Counted from the first letter of the stretch, positions 1 through 7,928 are shown. The stretch is 8,590 nucleotides of DNA from Methylococcaceae bacterium (GCA_947505055.1 CANNLO010000193.1:1-8590), one strand, 5' to 3'. Numbers and translations: made by a program. Notes: generated by a model not told the origin, from the sequence alone.

Positions 1-1607
1 AAGTTCAATAAGGTGATGCACGTCGCCGCCAGATGGGCGATGCCTGCTTTGGGCACGTCTGCCAAATGGGCATTGGCTACACCAGACGGGTCATAGATAA
101 TGCCAGGCACGGGGTTTAATGAATGAGCCGTCTTGGGTTTGCATCTGCCCTGCTCGTCCAATACCAATGCGCCCGTTTTCTTATCCAGTTCGCACATATC
201 GTCGGCATTGCCATGATCGGCGGTGCAAACTAGGATGCCCTTGGCTTTTTTCAGGGCTTCCATAATTCTGCCGACATTTTCATCAACCGCTTCAACGGCA
301 ATTTTGACCGCGCTGGCTACGCCAGTATGGCCCACCATGTCGCCGTTTGGGAAATTCAGGCGGATGAATTGGTATTCACCGCTTTCAATCGCCTTAATCA
401 CCACATCGGTAATTTCATCGGCTTTCATGCGTGGCGCATTCTCGAACGGGCAATTATCAGAGGGGATTTCTTGCCAGGTTTCGGTCGGAAATTTACCGGA
501 ATTGTTGCCGTTAAAGAAATAGGTCATGTGACCGTATTTTTGGGTTTCGGAAATCGCCAATTGCTTGACACCTGCATTGGAGAGATATTCGCTCATGGTG
601 CGGTCAATCGCTGGTGGTGTAACCAAATAGCGGGCCGGTACGCCCAAATCGCCGTCATACTGCATCATGCCTGCATACAGCACATCGGGTTTGCCGCCAC
701 GGTCGAATTCTTTCAAATCTTCGGCTTCAAAGGCTTTGGTAATTTCCAAAGCGCGGTCGCCACGGAAATTGAAGAAAATAACACTGTCGCCATCGACAAT
801 CGGGCCTACCGCTAGGCCGTCGCGTGCGATAACAAAGGCAGGTAAATCTTGATCCAAAATGCCAGGGGTTTCGGCGCGGAAGGTTTCGACTGCCGCTTTC
901 ATGGACACAAACGTCCGGCCTTCGGCTTTGACATGGGTTGCCCAGCCGCGTTTTACCATATCCCAATCGGCATCATAACGGTCCATGGTGATATTCATAC
1001 GTCCGCCACCGGAGGCCACACTATAATCGACCGTGCCATCGGCATTGATGTCATTCAAAAACGCGTCAAAACGGTCAATGTATTCAAATGCGGAAGTTGG
1101 CGGTACATCACGCCCGTCAATCAAAGCATGGATACGGGCTGTTTTAACGCCTTGGGCTTTCGCTGTGCGTAACATGGATTCCAAGTGGTTGATGTTGGAA
1201 TGGACATTGCCATCAGACAACAAACCAATAAAATGCAAAGTTGAGGATTTGGCATTGACGTTTGTAACCAGCTCTTGCCAGACCGAGCCATCCGCATACA
1301 TCGCACCTGAGGCTATCGCTTTGCCGACTAAGGCCGCACCTTGTTCAAAAATACGTCCACAACCGATGGCGTTATGCCCGACTTCGGAATTGCCCATGTC
1401 GCCGTCATCTGGCAAGCCGACAGAAACGCCATGCGCCCGCAATTCGGTATACAAGGCATTGTCATGCAACCAGTTCAGGTTCGGCGTGTTCGCCTGCTTC
1501 ACAAAATCGCTTTCTGGATTTTTACCGATACCGACACCATCCATAATGACCAACACCACCGCGCCTTTCGGGCCAGCAAAAGCAACACTCTTTTTCAAAT
1601 CAATCAT
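1..1607 (-). CDS. gpmI: 2,3-bisphosphoglycerate-independent phosphoglycerate mutase (C-terminal end outside window)
   Basis: This cytosolic glycolytic and gluconeogenic enzyme interconverts 3- and 2-phosphoglycerate using a dinuclear metal centre and a phosphoserine intermediate. About 535 residues are visible with no internal stop, and the frame runs off the left edge. The family is usually 510-560 residues, so little is missing. Visible motifs are the metal-binding MDGVG (Asp about 23), the nucleophile region GDMGNSEVGHNA (Ser about 74), LLSDGNVHS, IDGRDVPPTSA, GGGRMNITMDRYDADWD, FFNFRGDRA, FPNGDMVGHTG, ADHGNA (Asp464-His465) and TAHSLNPVP (His about 495). The ATG start at 1607 is supported by a GGAG ribosome site at 1614-1617, six bases upstream. 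A weak promoter-like pair lies upstream on the same strand: TTGCAA at 1648-1653 and TATACA at 1626-1631, 16 bases apart. Its G+C content is clearly higher than that of the rep/par block. Confidence 0.96.
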   Translation of the reverse strand, partial: MIDLKKSVAFAGPKGAVVLVIMDGVGIGKNPESDFVKQANTPNLNWLHDNALYTELRAHGVSVGLPDDGDMGNSEVGHNAIGCGRIFEQGAALVGKAIASGAMYADGSVWQELVTNVNAKSSTLHFIGLLSDGNVHSNINHLESMLRTAKAQGVKTARIHALIDGRDVPPTSAFEYIDRFDAFLNDINADGTVDYSVASGGGRMNITMDRYDADWDMVKRGWATHVKAEGRTFVSMKAAVETFRAETPGILDQDLPAFVIARDGLAVGPIVDGDSVIFFNFRGDRALEITKAFEAEDLKEFDRGGKPDVLYAGMMQYDGDLGVPARYLVTPPAIDRTMSEYLSNAGVKQLAISETQKYGHMTYFFNGNNSGKFPTETWQEIPSDNCPFENAPRMKADEITDVVIKAIESGEYQFIRLNFPNGDMVGHTGVASAVKIAVEAVDENVGRIMEALKKAKGILVCTADHGNADDMCELDKKTGALVLDEQGRCKPKTAHSLNPVPGIIYDPSGVANAHLADVPKAGIAHLAATCITLLN

Positions 1608-2274
1608 TTAAAACTCCAAATTACGTGTATAAATATATTAGGGTAGCTTGCAACAGAAGAGTAATTACAGCACTAAGCGTAATATGTTGTAGTTGTTGTT
1701 CGAGCATAGCGGGAGCTTGATCACATAGATAAGTAATATAAATGATGATAATAATACCCCCTACCCTGCGTTGTTAAGGCTGACCGTGTATTAATTTTAT
1801 ACATTTAAGGGAAGTAATTTTTAAAAGGTACTATAAATTATGCAGTTCTAATAAGTATTACTAATTAATACCATGCAATCGTGTAATCTAAGAAGGTCAT
1901 GGCCTAAAAATTTGTTGCCAATCTTTTAATCATGCGTAGGTATACGTCTGAAATTTGTTACATATTTGAGCAAGTACTTAACTTAGTTTCGCTCTTTATC
2001 AAATACCTCGTCCATTTCTTTAGTATCATCCGGTTCTTTTGGGAGGGTTATTTAGAACGTGTATGTCCTTATTTACAGATGTTACCTCTACATGAGGTCT
2101 GAATCATAAACCTTATCCGCCAAATTATAATAAGACGTAATAATTACGATCAGCGTTTCGGTTAGGATATATACGTTGGTAAGGAAGATCCTTGTAAACA
2201 TAAGCACTTTTTACATCTAAAAACAAATTACCTTAATTTCCAATTTTTGTTTAGAACCAATATGATATAGAAAT
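1608..2274. other. Intergenic stretch, no recognisable gene
   Basis: This A+T-rich stretch separates gpmI and rep. Both genes are on the minus strand, so it holds the gpmI upstream region and the rep downstream region. I see no open frame with codon-like character, no tRNA and no hairpin with a U-tract. Near the right end a perfect 7-bp inverted repeat, CCAATAT (2257-2263) and ATATTGG (2273-2279), runs into the palindrome at 2275-2290 and may supply an extra half-site. It could be decayed plasmid DNA, but no relic is identifiable by eye. Confidence 0.5.
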
Positions 2275-2290
2275 ATTGGCAATAGCCAAT
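2275..2290. repeat. 16-bp palindrome, candidate parS (left copy)
   Basis: The sequence ATTGGCAATAGCCAAT has perfect 6-bp arms (ATTGGC and GCCAAT) around a 4-base centre. It overlaps the last base of the rep stop codon. A copy differing at one base lies at 6993-7008, just after parB. Both copies have an additional CCAAT to their left (2257-2261 here). A 16-bp inverted repeat near parAB is typical of ParB binding sites such as F-plasmid sopC, although this sequence is unrelated to sopC. A role as a transcription terminator is less likely because the stem is short and no U-tract follows. Confidence 0.55.
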
Positions 2291-3555
2291 TATCCATGAT
2301 ATCTAAATTTTTTGATTTCATCATAGCCCTGCCCTTTCCTTCCTTGTTCAATTTGTGACGTTAGAAAAATAAAAAAATTATTATAAATTCGAGTTGACCA
2401 CCCCTCACCTTCAAATAATTTTTTTACTGGCCCACGCAACCCCTTTTTCTCAAATTCTTCTTTTAAACAATTTTGAAGCGATTTATCTAACTTATTAAAT
2501 GATGCTTTTATTAAATTTGCTGAATTCTCACGGTCTTGCTTTTCTAATTCAATAACATTTAACTTTTCTTCAATTTTTTTGGTTTTTTCTTCAATTACCT
2601 TCGTGATTAATTTTGGCGATTTAGGTGCATAATTTTTCATAATTGCACTGGTCGCATAAGCTCCAAGGTTAAATTCTTGTTCTCGCTTATTCTTAATTGC
2701 TTTTCTGTATTGCTGCTCCGTGTAATCAAGATTACGGCGGATATTATCCTCATCAAATTCCAAAATTATTTTCTTTGCAATATTTGCCGTAATACCAAAC
2801 TCTTCAATCATCTTAAAAAGCAAGTTGTCGTCGGAAATAAATAAATCCTCAGTTTCCTCTAATTTTTTTACATAAAAAACTAGTTCAGAAACCTTTCTTC
2901 CTTCTTTTAATTCTTTGTAGAGTTCTACATGTAAAAGAGACTTCTCGTTTATTTCATTTACTGCAACAGAAACAACACGACGCTTAAAATCCTTATATGT
3001 CTGATGGTTATCTTTGCCACACATTAGAATTCTGCACTCTTCTAAAGTTACTGAAAAATAGGATTCTAATTGATTTTCTAGGCTTCCTATGCAAATTTCC
3101 CAAAGTGCTTGAGAATATTTTGAACTAAAACGTTCTTGTATTTTTATGTCCAGGAAAACAAACGAACTGGGATCTTGTACCCATTGGACTATGTTTGGTG
3201 GGAAGGAGAAACACCATGTTTTTTTAGTAGTGTTAATAACTGCGGGAGCTAACATAGTACCTACGCCATTTAGATGATCCCGTTCATTATTTAAAATATT
3301 GTATTCGATAACAGTGGATGCCAGTTTTTTGAAGTTAACTCTAGCACTTGTAATATCCCTATCGGTCTTTTTTAAAAGCTCAATCACGTCATTCTCAGAA
3401 ACATGATGTTCAATATCTTTTCCAAATCTATCTTTAACTAAAAATAGTAAAATATTAAAAATCTTTCTTGAAGCCAAAGGTAAAGAGTTTTCGCAATTTA
3501 TGATTGCTTTATGTTTTTTAACAATTGCATTTATTTCTTCATTAATAACTGCCAT
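2290..3555 (-). CDS. Plasmid replication initiator protein, Rep_3 (RepA/RepB/pi-like) superfamily
   Basis: This is a 421-residue initiator predicted to bind the iterons upstream of it and to recruit host replication proteins. The first winged-helix domain spans about residues 12-140 and contains the family signature KHKAIIN...LPLASRKIFNILL (14-37). The linker FSSKYSQALWEIC (about 143-155) follows. A second winged helix spans about 160-230 and carries YKDFKRRVVSVAVNEIN (187-203), the characteristic DNA-recognition block of Rep_3 proteins. The C-terminal 130 residues are lysine/glutamate rich, with a probable coiled coil at about 318-345, and are longer than in the smallest Rep_3 initiators. 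The ATG start is preceded by AGGA (3562-3565) at a six-base spacing. The first iteron lies only 39 bp upstream of the start, which suggests autorepression by Rep. The gene is transcribed away from the origin and divergently from parAB. Codon use is strongly A+T biased, unlike gpmI and rtcB. Confidence 0.93.
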   Translation of the reverse strand: MAVINEEINAIVKKHKAIINCENSLPLASRKIFNILLFLVKDRFGKDIEHHVSENDVIELLKKTDRDITSARVNFKKLASTVIEYNILNNERDHLNGVGTMLAPAVINTTKKTWCFSFPPNIVQWVQDPSSFVFLDIKIQERFSSKYSQALWEICIGSLENQLESYFSVTLEECRILMCGKDNHQTYKDFKRRVVSVAVNEINEKSLLHVELYKELKEGRKVSELVFYVKKLEETEDLFISDDNLLFKMIEEFGITANIAKKIILEFDEDNIRRNLDYTEQQYRKAIKNKREQEFNLGAYATSAIMKNYAPKSPKLITKVIEEKTKKIEEKLNVIELEKQDRENSANLIKASFNKLDKSLQNCLKEEFEKKGLRGPVKKLFEGEGWSTRIYNNFFIFLTSQIEQGRKGQGYDEIKKFRYHG

Positions 3556-3670
3556 ACAAAATCCTGTTTTTAGCCTGAACTTCCAAAATCTTTACCGGAC
3601 ATTTAGCCACCTTTTAGTTAACAAATGTCTATGCGTTCGTTTCCAAAAATGTTTATTTATCAAAAATGAC

Positions 3671-3683
3671 AATCAATCGGTTG
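3671..3683 (+). promoter_or_regulatory. Putative IHF binding site
   Basis: AATCAATCGGTTG fits the IHF consensus WATCAANNNNTTR at every specified base. It lies between the operator-like iteron and the main iteron array, where DNA bending is common in iteron origins. The call is by motif only. Confidence 0.4.
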
Positions 3684-3903
3684 AGATAGATACTCTTTTA
3701 ATGAAATCCCAGTAAATTACTTGCTATTTATAAATCATATTTAATCTAAATATTTAATTATTTCAAATGGTTACAATATTCAACTTATAACTCAATCTAC
3801 CGGATATTTCGCCACCTTTAAGAAAATTCTATCAAATATCTTAAAACCAAATCCCGTAAAATTAGCCACCTTTCATAAAACAGGAGACAGATTTCATTCA
3901 TAT

Positions 3904-3916
3904 TATCAACAAGTTA
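3904..3916 (+). promoter_or_regulatory. Putative IHF site / overlapping DnaA-like box
   Basis: TATCAACAAGTTA fits WATCAANNNNTTR fully. It is one member of a second repeat family, roughly TCAATAAGTTATAA, found between iteron clusters. Degenerate members are at 4025-4037, 4169-4181 and 4540-4552, each with a single mismatch at the second base of the IHF consensus. The overlapping TTATCAACA (3903-3911) is one base from the DnaA box TTATCCACA. Confidence 0.4.
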
Positions 3917-4452
3917 TAAGCTTCATTATTTCATATTTTCACTATCGGAAATAACGCCACCTTTAGTAAAATTACCCGCATATTTAGCCACCTTAATCTG
4001 GTGACAAAAATAATTATTCTTTACTTTCAATACGTTATAATTAACAAATATGAGGATCTAGCTCTCCGCAAATTACTCCACCTTTACCGGATATATAGCC
4101 ACCTTTCAGAAATTTTCTTCCGTACATTTAGCCACAGTAAAATACTGTTTTTATTAATTTATTAGATAAGTCAATAAGTTATATAAACTTACATAATAAT
4201 TTTTATAAGCCGGAAATTAAGCCACATTTACCGGAAATTTAACCACCTTAAGTAGGATATATCGCAAGTTTAGCCACCTTTACACTTCATTTCTTTAACA
4301 ACTACAGTAATTTCACTTTGATAACAATGGCTTATGTAATTTTATCTAGTATCAAACTTCCGGAATTTAAGCCACCTTTACCGGATATATAGCCACCATT
4401 AGTATGGTAACTGGAAAAATAAAGGACAAAAATAGAACGAATATACTTCATA

Positions 4453-4465
4453 AATCAATTAGTTG
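4453..4465 (+). promoter_or_regulatory. Putative IHF binding site
   Basis: AATCAATTAGTTG fits WATCAANNNNTTR at all specified positions. It lies in the spacer between the iteron at 4381 and the last iteron at 4503. It has the same orientation as the other interleaved sites. Confidence 0.4.
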
Positions 4466-4522
4466 AACAAAATATAAAATCATTATCGTAATTCGAAGTT
4501 TTCCGGATATTTAGCCACCAAT

Positions 4523-4667
4523 AATATTTTTTTTATTTATTTCAATAAGTTGTAATTCAATAGGAACTACATATATATTTATTATTTTTATAAAAAAATA
4601 TACATATTTGTAAGTATCCAACCAACAAGTGCTCTTCTCATTAATTGCTGTTAAAAACTATCAAAAA
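4523..4667. other. A+T-rich segment, candidate DNA unwinding element
   Basis: Immediately after the last iteron the sequence becomes almost pure A/T (runs around 4525-4540 and 4570-4610). It has few G or C bases and ends next to a DnaA-box-like sequence. Iteron origins usually place the strand-opening region beside the iterons, so this is the best candidate for initial melting. The A+T-rich spacers inside the array are alternatives. Confidence 0.45.
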
Positions 4668-4676
4668 TGTGGACAA
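4668..4676 (-). promoter_or_regulatory. DnaA box-like sequence
   Basis: Read on the minus strand this is TTGTCCACA, one mismatch from the DnaA consensus TTATCCACA. Its place between the A+T-rich segment and parA agrees with a host DnaA-assisted origin. A single near-match is weak evidence by itself. Confidence 0.45.
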
Positions 4677-4757
4677 TAACTCCCACAGAATAAAGTAGCA
4701 TCATAAAAAATGATATTTGATTTAAAAATTAAATAGATACTAAATATGACAAATATT

Positions 4758-4815
4758 TAGACAAAAGATACTTGACTTGTTAATATTAGTCAATAGTTTC
4801 ATAAAATGAACAAGT
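4758..4815 (+). promoter_or_regulatory. Candidate parAB promoter with overlapping inverted repeats
   Basis: A sigma70-like promoter is TAGACA (4758-4763), 17 bases, TAATAT (4781-4786). Two perfect inverted repeats overlap or follow it: TTGACT (4772-4777) with AGTCAA (4788-4793), and ACTTGTT (4775-4781) with AACAAGT (4809-4815). Type Ia ParA proteins repress their own operon by binding repeats at the promoter through an N-terminal DNA-binding domain, which the ParA here appears to have. These repeats are therefore the likely operator. Confidence 0.45.
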
Positions 4816-4827
4816 AGGCTAAATGCT

Positions 4828-5994
4828 ATGGGTGCTGGATTAGATAAAATCAATAAGTTATTAGAACATACTGAAAGCCTAAGACGTTCTTTCAGAAATT
4901 TTAATTTTTCACCAGACAATATTAAACGAGATGAGAGAAGATATTCCCTTAAAGAAGCTCAAGAATTAGTTGGAAGATCTTACCAAGCAATTCGTGATGC
5001 AGAAAAAGATGGGCGATTGAGTCAGCCAGAAACCGGATCTAACGGGAGAAGATTAGGCTTTAGCCTAAGCGAAATAAATAAAATGAGGGATATCTTCGGA
5101 ACTCGACCACGTAGAAGTGAAAAAGACGACCCTATTATTTTAGCAATACAAAATTTCAAAGGTGGGGTTTCTAAATCTACGGTAGCTTGTCATCTTGCAC
5201 AATACCTAGCAAAACAAGGATATAGGGTTTTAATTATTGATTGTGATTCTCAAGCTAGTACAACTACAACTTTTGGCTACATACCTGACGACGATATTAA
5301 TGAAAATGAAACGCTATTGCCTTTTCTTCGTGAAGAAGCTGAAACATTAGCACCATTTGTTCGTAAAACATATTGGGATTCACTGGATCTGATTCCAGCA
5401 AATCTAATGCTCTATCAAGCTGAATATGAATTAGCAAGCAGACCGTCAGCTAGCACATTTTCCTTATTAAGAGAAGGTATTGAAACCATACAAAATAATT
5501 ACGACGTAATTGTTCTTGACCCCGCACCTGCTTTAGGTATGGTGTCGTTGAATGTGATTTATGCGGCAAATGCTTTACTTATTCCAATGCCACCCGCAAT
5601 GTACGATTTTTCTTCAACTATTTCATTTTTAACTATGCTGAAAAATTCAATGGAATCCTTAGAAAAGCATTTAGGCCCTATTGAATACAAATTTGTAAAA
5701 ATATTAATAAGTAGATACGACGAAAACAAAAGTGCCCAACAAGCATTAGTTGATTTAGCTAATGATCAATTCGAAGGATCTGTACTGACCGCTAAAATGA
5801 GAGATTCTGCTGAAATTTCCAGTGCTGGAAATAGGCAACGTACAGTTTATGAATTAAATGGGCCTATAACTTCATCAAAAGTGCATAATCGATGCATAAA
5901 TATCCTGGACTCAGTCAACAGAGAAGTGGAATTGTTAATAAGAAAAAGTTGGCCTAGTCATGCTAAGGCTCTTCGAGAAGCAGGCTTGGATTAA
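4828..5994 (+). CDS. parA: ParA partition ATPase, type Ia (with N-terminal DNA-binding domain)
   Basis: This is a 388-residue Walker-type ATPase that moves ParB-bound plasmid copies over the nucleoid and, in type Ia systems, represses its own operon. Residues about 38-93 form a MerR-like winged helix (YSLKEAQELVGRSYQAIRDAEK, then the RLGFSLSEINKM strand-helix), as in SopA and P1 ParA. The ATPase domain has the deviant Walker A KGGVSKST (111-118) with its signature lysine, the A' motif IDCDSQAS (137-144) and Walker B VIVLDPAPAL (227-236). The length of 388 matches type Ia ParA proteins and exceeds type Ib (about 200-230). The start is ATG 4828 with a weak AGTAGG (4813-4818) nine bases upstream. 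ATG 4806 is closed at once by an in-frame stop. parB follows 12 bases after the stop, as one operon. Codon use matches rep, not gpmI. Confidence 0.95.
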   Translation: MGAGLDKINKLLEHTESLRRSFRNFNFSPDNIKRDERRYSLKEAQELVGRSYQAIRDAEKDGRLSQPETGSNGRRLGFSLSEINKMRDIFGTRPRRSEKDDPIILAIQNFKGGVSKSTVACHLAQYLAKQGYRVLIIDCDSQASTTTTFGYIPDDDINENETLLPFLREEAETLAPFVRKTYWDSLDLIPANLMLYQAEYELASRPSASTFSLLREGIETIQNNYDVIVLDPAPALGMVSLNVIYAANALLIPMPPAMYDFSSTISFLTMLKNSMESLEKHLGPIEYKFVKILISRYDENKSAQQALVDLANDQFEGSVLTAKMRDSAEISSAGNRQRTVYELNGPITSSKVHNRCINILDSVNREVELLIRKSWPSHAKALREAGLD

Positions 5995-6006
5995 TGGAGA
6001 GAATTT

Positions 6007-6981
6007 ATGAAAAAAATTAAAAATAGTGATTTTTTAGGGCAGATTAAGGAAAGTATCGAACATGAAAAAAATAACAAGGATGAAGTAATCATTGAGACTG
6101 TAAAAATAAATCAGTTTGACCAAGGACTAAATCTAACAAAAGAAATTATGTCTGGCAGTAAAATAAAGACCCCTAGATTACTTGTTGAGACTAGTCAATG
6201 TAAAATTTGGGAAAAGCACAATCGTGCTTTTGAACTATTAAACGAGGTTAGGTGTAAAGATTTAATTGATCAGTTTAAGGAAACAGGTAAGCAAGAATTT
6301 CCTGCTATCGTTCGATTAATTGAAGGTGGTGGGGAAGTCAAATATGAAATTATTTGTGGTGCTAGGCGTTATTGGACAAGTAAGTATTTGGGTTGGAAAT
6401 ATTTTGTTGAAATCAGAGAGTTATCCGATGAAGAAGCATTTCGACTTTCGGATATTGAAAACCGAGCTCGAGAAGATATTTCCGATTATGAAAGAGCACT
6501 TGATTATAAGCATGCCCTTGGGTACTACTACCAAAATCAAGTTCAGATGGCCAATAGGCTGGATGTTTCACAAAGTTGGTTATCTAGATATCTTGATTTG
6601 GCAGATTTACCCCAAGATATAATTAACGCTTATAGGGATATTACTGAAATTAAAATTATTCACGCTAGAAAATTAAAACCAATTCTTTCTGGATCTGGTG
6701 AAAATAAATTAAATAAAGAAAAAATTTTACAAAAGGCACTCGAATTAAAAGGTCAGGGTTATGACGGCGCAAAAGTGATTTCAGAGTTACTATCGGTTAT
6801 TAAAACAAAGAATAAACGTAGTCGCCCTAAATCGCATTATTCATCCAACAATGGATTTGTTAATATGGAAATTAGAACAAGGAAAGATAAAAAGATTGAA
6901 GTCATAATTGAGATGCAAGACAAGGCATCGAAAGAGGATGTTTTAGATCTATTGAATTCAAACCTGGATCAGTATTTTTAA
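6007..6981 (+). CDS. parB: ParB partition protein, centromere-binding CTPase
   Basis: This is a 324-residue partner of ParA expected to load on parS and slide as a CTP-bound clamp. The N-terminal 55 residues are lysine/glutamate rich and probably contain the ParA-stimulating segment. The ParB/Sulfiredoxin-like domain (about 65-165) includes CGARRYWTSKYLG (117-129, the CTP-binding arginine box) and ENRAREDISDYERA (151-164, the ENxxRxD box). A helix-turn-helix follows at about 178-205 (VQMANRLDVSQSWLSRYLDLADLP). The last 45 residues resemble a small dimerisation domain. The start is set by GGAGAG (5996-6001), five bases before the ATG and 12 bases after the parA stop, so translation is probably coupled. 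The candidate centromere lies 12 bases after its stop codon. It appears complete. Confidence 0.95.
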   Translation: MKKIKNSDFLGQIKESIEHEKNNKDEVIIETVKINQFDQGLNLTKEIMSGSKIKTPRLLVETSQCKIWEKHNRAFELLNEVRCKDLIDQFKETGKQEFPAIVRLIEGGGEVKYEIICGARRYWTSKYLGWKYFVEIRELSDEEAFRLSDIENRAREDISDYERALDYKHALGYYYQNQVQMANRLDVSQSWLSRYLDLADLPQDIINAYRDITEIKIIHARKLKPILSGSGENKLNKEKILQKALELKGQGYDGAKVISELLSVIKTKNKRSRPKSHYSSNNGFVNMEIRTRKDKKIEVIIEMQDKASKEDVLDLLNSNLDQYF

Positions 6982-6992
6982 TTACCAATACA

Positions 6993-7008
6993 ATTGGCTA
7001 TAGCCAAT
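6993..7008. repeat. 16-bp perfect palindrome, candidate parS (right copy)
   Basis: ATTGGCTATAGCCAAT is a perfect 16-bp palindrome located 12 bases after parB, where the centromeres of many parAB operons lie. The left copy (2275-2290) has A instead of T at the seventh base. An extra CCAAT half-site precedes it at 6985-6989. Two such sites flank the whole rep-par module. No U-tract follows, which argues against an intrinsic terminator for parB, although a weak hairpin is possible. Confidence 0.6.
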
Positions 7009-7928
7009 AATTACGTAACATACTGATGTTAAAGCCATATATAACATTAAGCAACTATAGCTTAAATTAAGCCGAACATATTGTTTATAGATATTATGTA
7101 ACCTGCAATACAAAGTAGAACTGTAGATATTTTATTCCGTGCTTATCCAGTTGTCGTATACAGCCTGCAATATGTAGTATGTTGAGCCAGCCATCACGAT
7201 GTAAGGCAATCATAGCTATCGATTTACTTCTGCGAAACGATCTACAAATACTTGATTAGTTGTCAGAGATTCAGCAGTCTTTTTAAGACAACTAGGTACT
7301 CGCGATATACTTTGAGTGTGTTCGGAGAGTAGAGGATTTTCCTGCCTACATAATGGAGATTCTGGTGAACCGTAACGTATCCCTACCAAACCATGTGTTC
7401 TTCGTTTCCGAAAAAGTCGGAATGACACTTGTCTTACAGTCGGCCGTCATGGAACGCATGCATACACAGCTTTCTGTCTAATTCTGGACAGCCTATCCTA
7501 TCGCTAGCCAGACGCTCGTAATTTAGACTGTTTAATTTTAGAAGTAATTCGGGCAGTCGTAAGCGCGGTGATGTGTTCATAATCAGACCCTAATGACCGC
7601 TGCCGTTGAGGTATGACAACGCAAGTTTAACACCAATCTTAATCCCCGAAGAAGCGCACGCTTAGCCGGACGTGTCTGGATTGCTGTGGTGCCTGCTCGG
7701 AACGTCGATTCGCTTTGTGGTTTCATTTTGAAAATGTCGTAGCACCGGGCACCAGAATCATTACTGATGACTGGAACGGCTAGATACCTATCGCGGTACG
7801 TGGTGATCCGTTGATTGCCGAATGAGTTTGTGCCAATCAATCACACATACTCTCCAATCTTAAGAATTGGCCGACCATTTCACGCCCAGGGAGCCGTCCA
7901 GTTCCTCCGTTAACAGAATTGCTCCAAA
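7009..7928. other. Long intergenic stretch, no convincing gene
   Basis: About 900 bp separate the partition locus from the RNA locus. Base composition rises from A+T rich on the left toward about half G+C on the right. Open frames of 70 and 85 codons on the minus strand (7216-7428 and 7583-7840) lack a clear ribosome site, recognisable motifs and protein-like composition. Small hairpins occur, for example TTCCGA (7406-7411) with TCGGAA (7417-7422), and TTGATTG (7811-7817) with CAATCAA (7834-7840), but none carries a U-tract. No Ro60 (rsr) or rtcR gene is present, although such genes accompany Y RNAs and rtcB elsewhere. Confidence 0.5.

Larger units (their letters stand above)
3595..4522 (+). 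repeat. Iteron array (14 copies of a 20-bp direct repeat), replication origin
   Basis: The consensus on the plus strand is CCGGATATTTAGCCACCTTT. Copies start at 3595, 3800, 3854, 3945, 3976, 4066, 4087, 4120, 4210, 4231, 4262, 4360, 4381 and 4503, all in one orientation. The GCCACC core is the best conserved part and the CCGG end varies more (for example CCGC, CCGT or TCGG). Within clusters the start-to-start spacing is 21 or 31-33 bp, about two or three helical turns, so neighbouring Rep molecules would lie on the same DNA face. Clusters are separated by about 90-120 bp of A+T-rich DNA. Position beside a Rep_3 gene makes this the initiator binding region. The copy at 3595 stands apart near the rep start and probably serves as the rep operator. 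Confidence 0.95.

Noticed and set aside
223..1646. Plus-strand open frames (223-522, 327-815, 849-1172, 1033-1611, 1341-1646)
   Set aside because: They are antisense to gpmI, whose minus-strand frame is uninterrupted and carries all family motifs.
3500..3715. A 71-codon plus-strand open frame
   Set aside because: It overlaps the rep start on the opposite strand and the operator iteron, and shows no recognisable protein features.
3595..4522. CRISPR array
   Set aside because: Repeats are 20 bp and degenerate, with spacings from 21 bp to over 200 bp, and adjoin a Rep_3 initiator. They are iterons.
6320..6622. A 100-codon open frame within parB, and the minus-strand frame 8240-8518 within rtcB
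   Set aside because: Both are shadow frames of well-supported genes.
6993..7008. Intrinsic terminator of parB
   Set aside because: The stem is short with a 4-base loop and no U-tract, and a near-identical palindrome at the far end of the module fits a protein binding site better.
7474..7491. Insertion-sequence end suggested by CTGTC...GACAG
   Set aside because: It is only a 5-bp inverted repeat with no transposase relic and no matching second end.
7216..7840. Minus-strand open frames of 70 and 85 codons (7216-7428 and 7583-7840)
   Set aside because: There is no ribosome site or motif and the composition is not protein-like. Open frames of this length are expected by chance.
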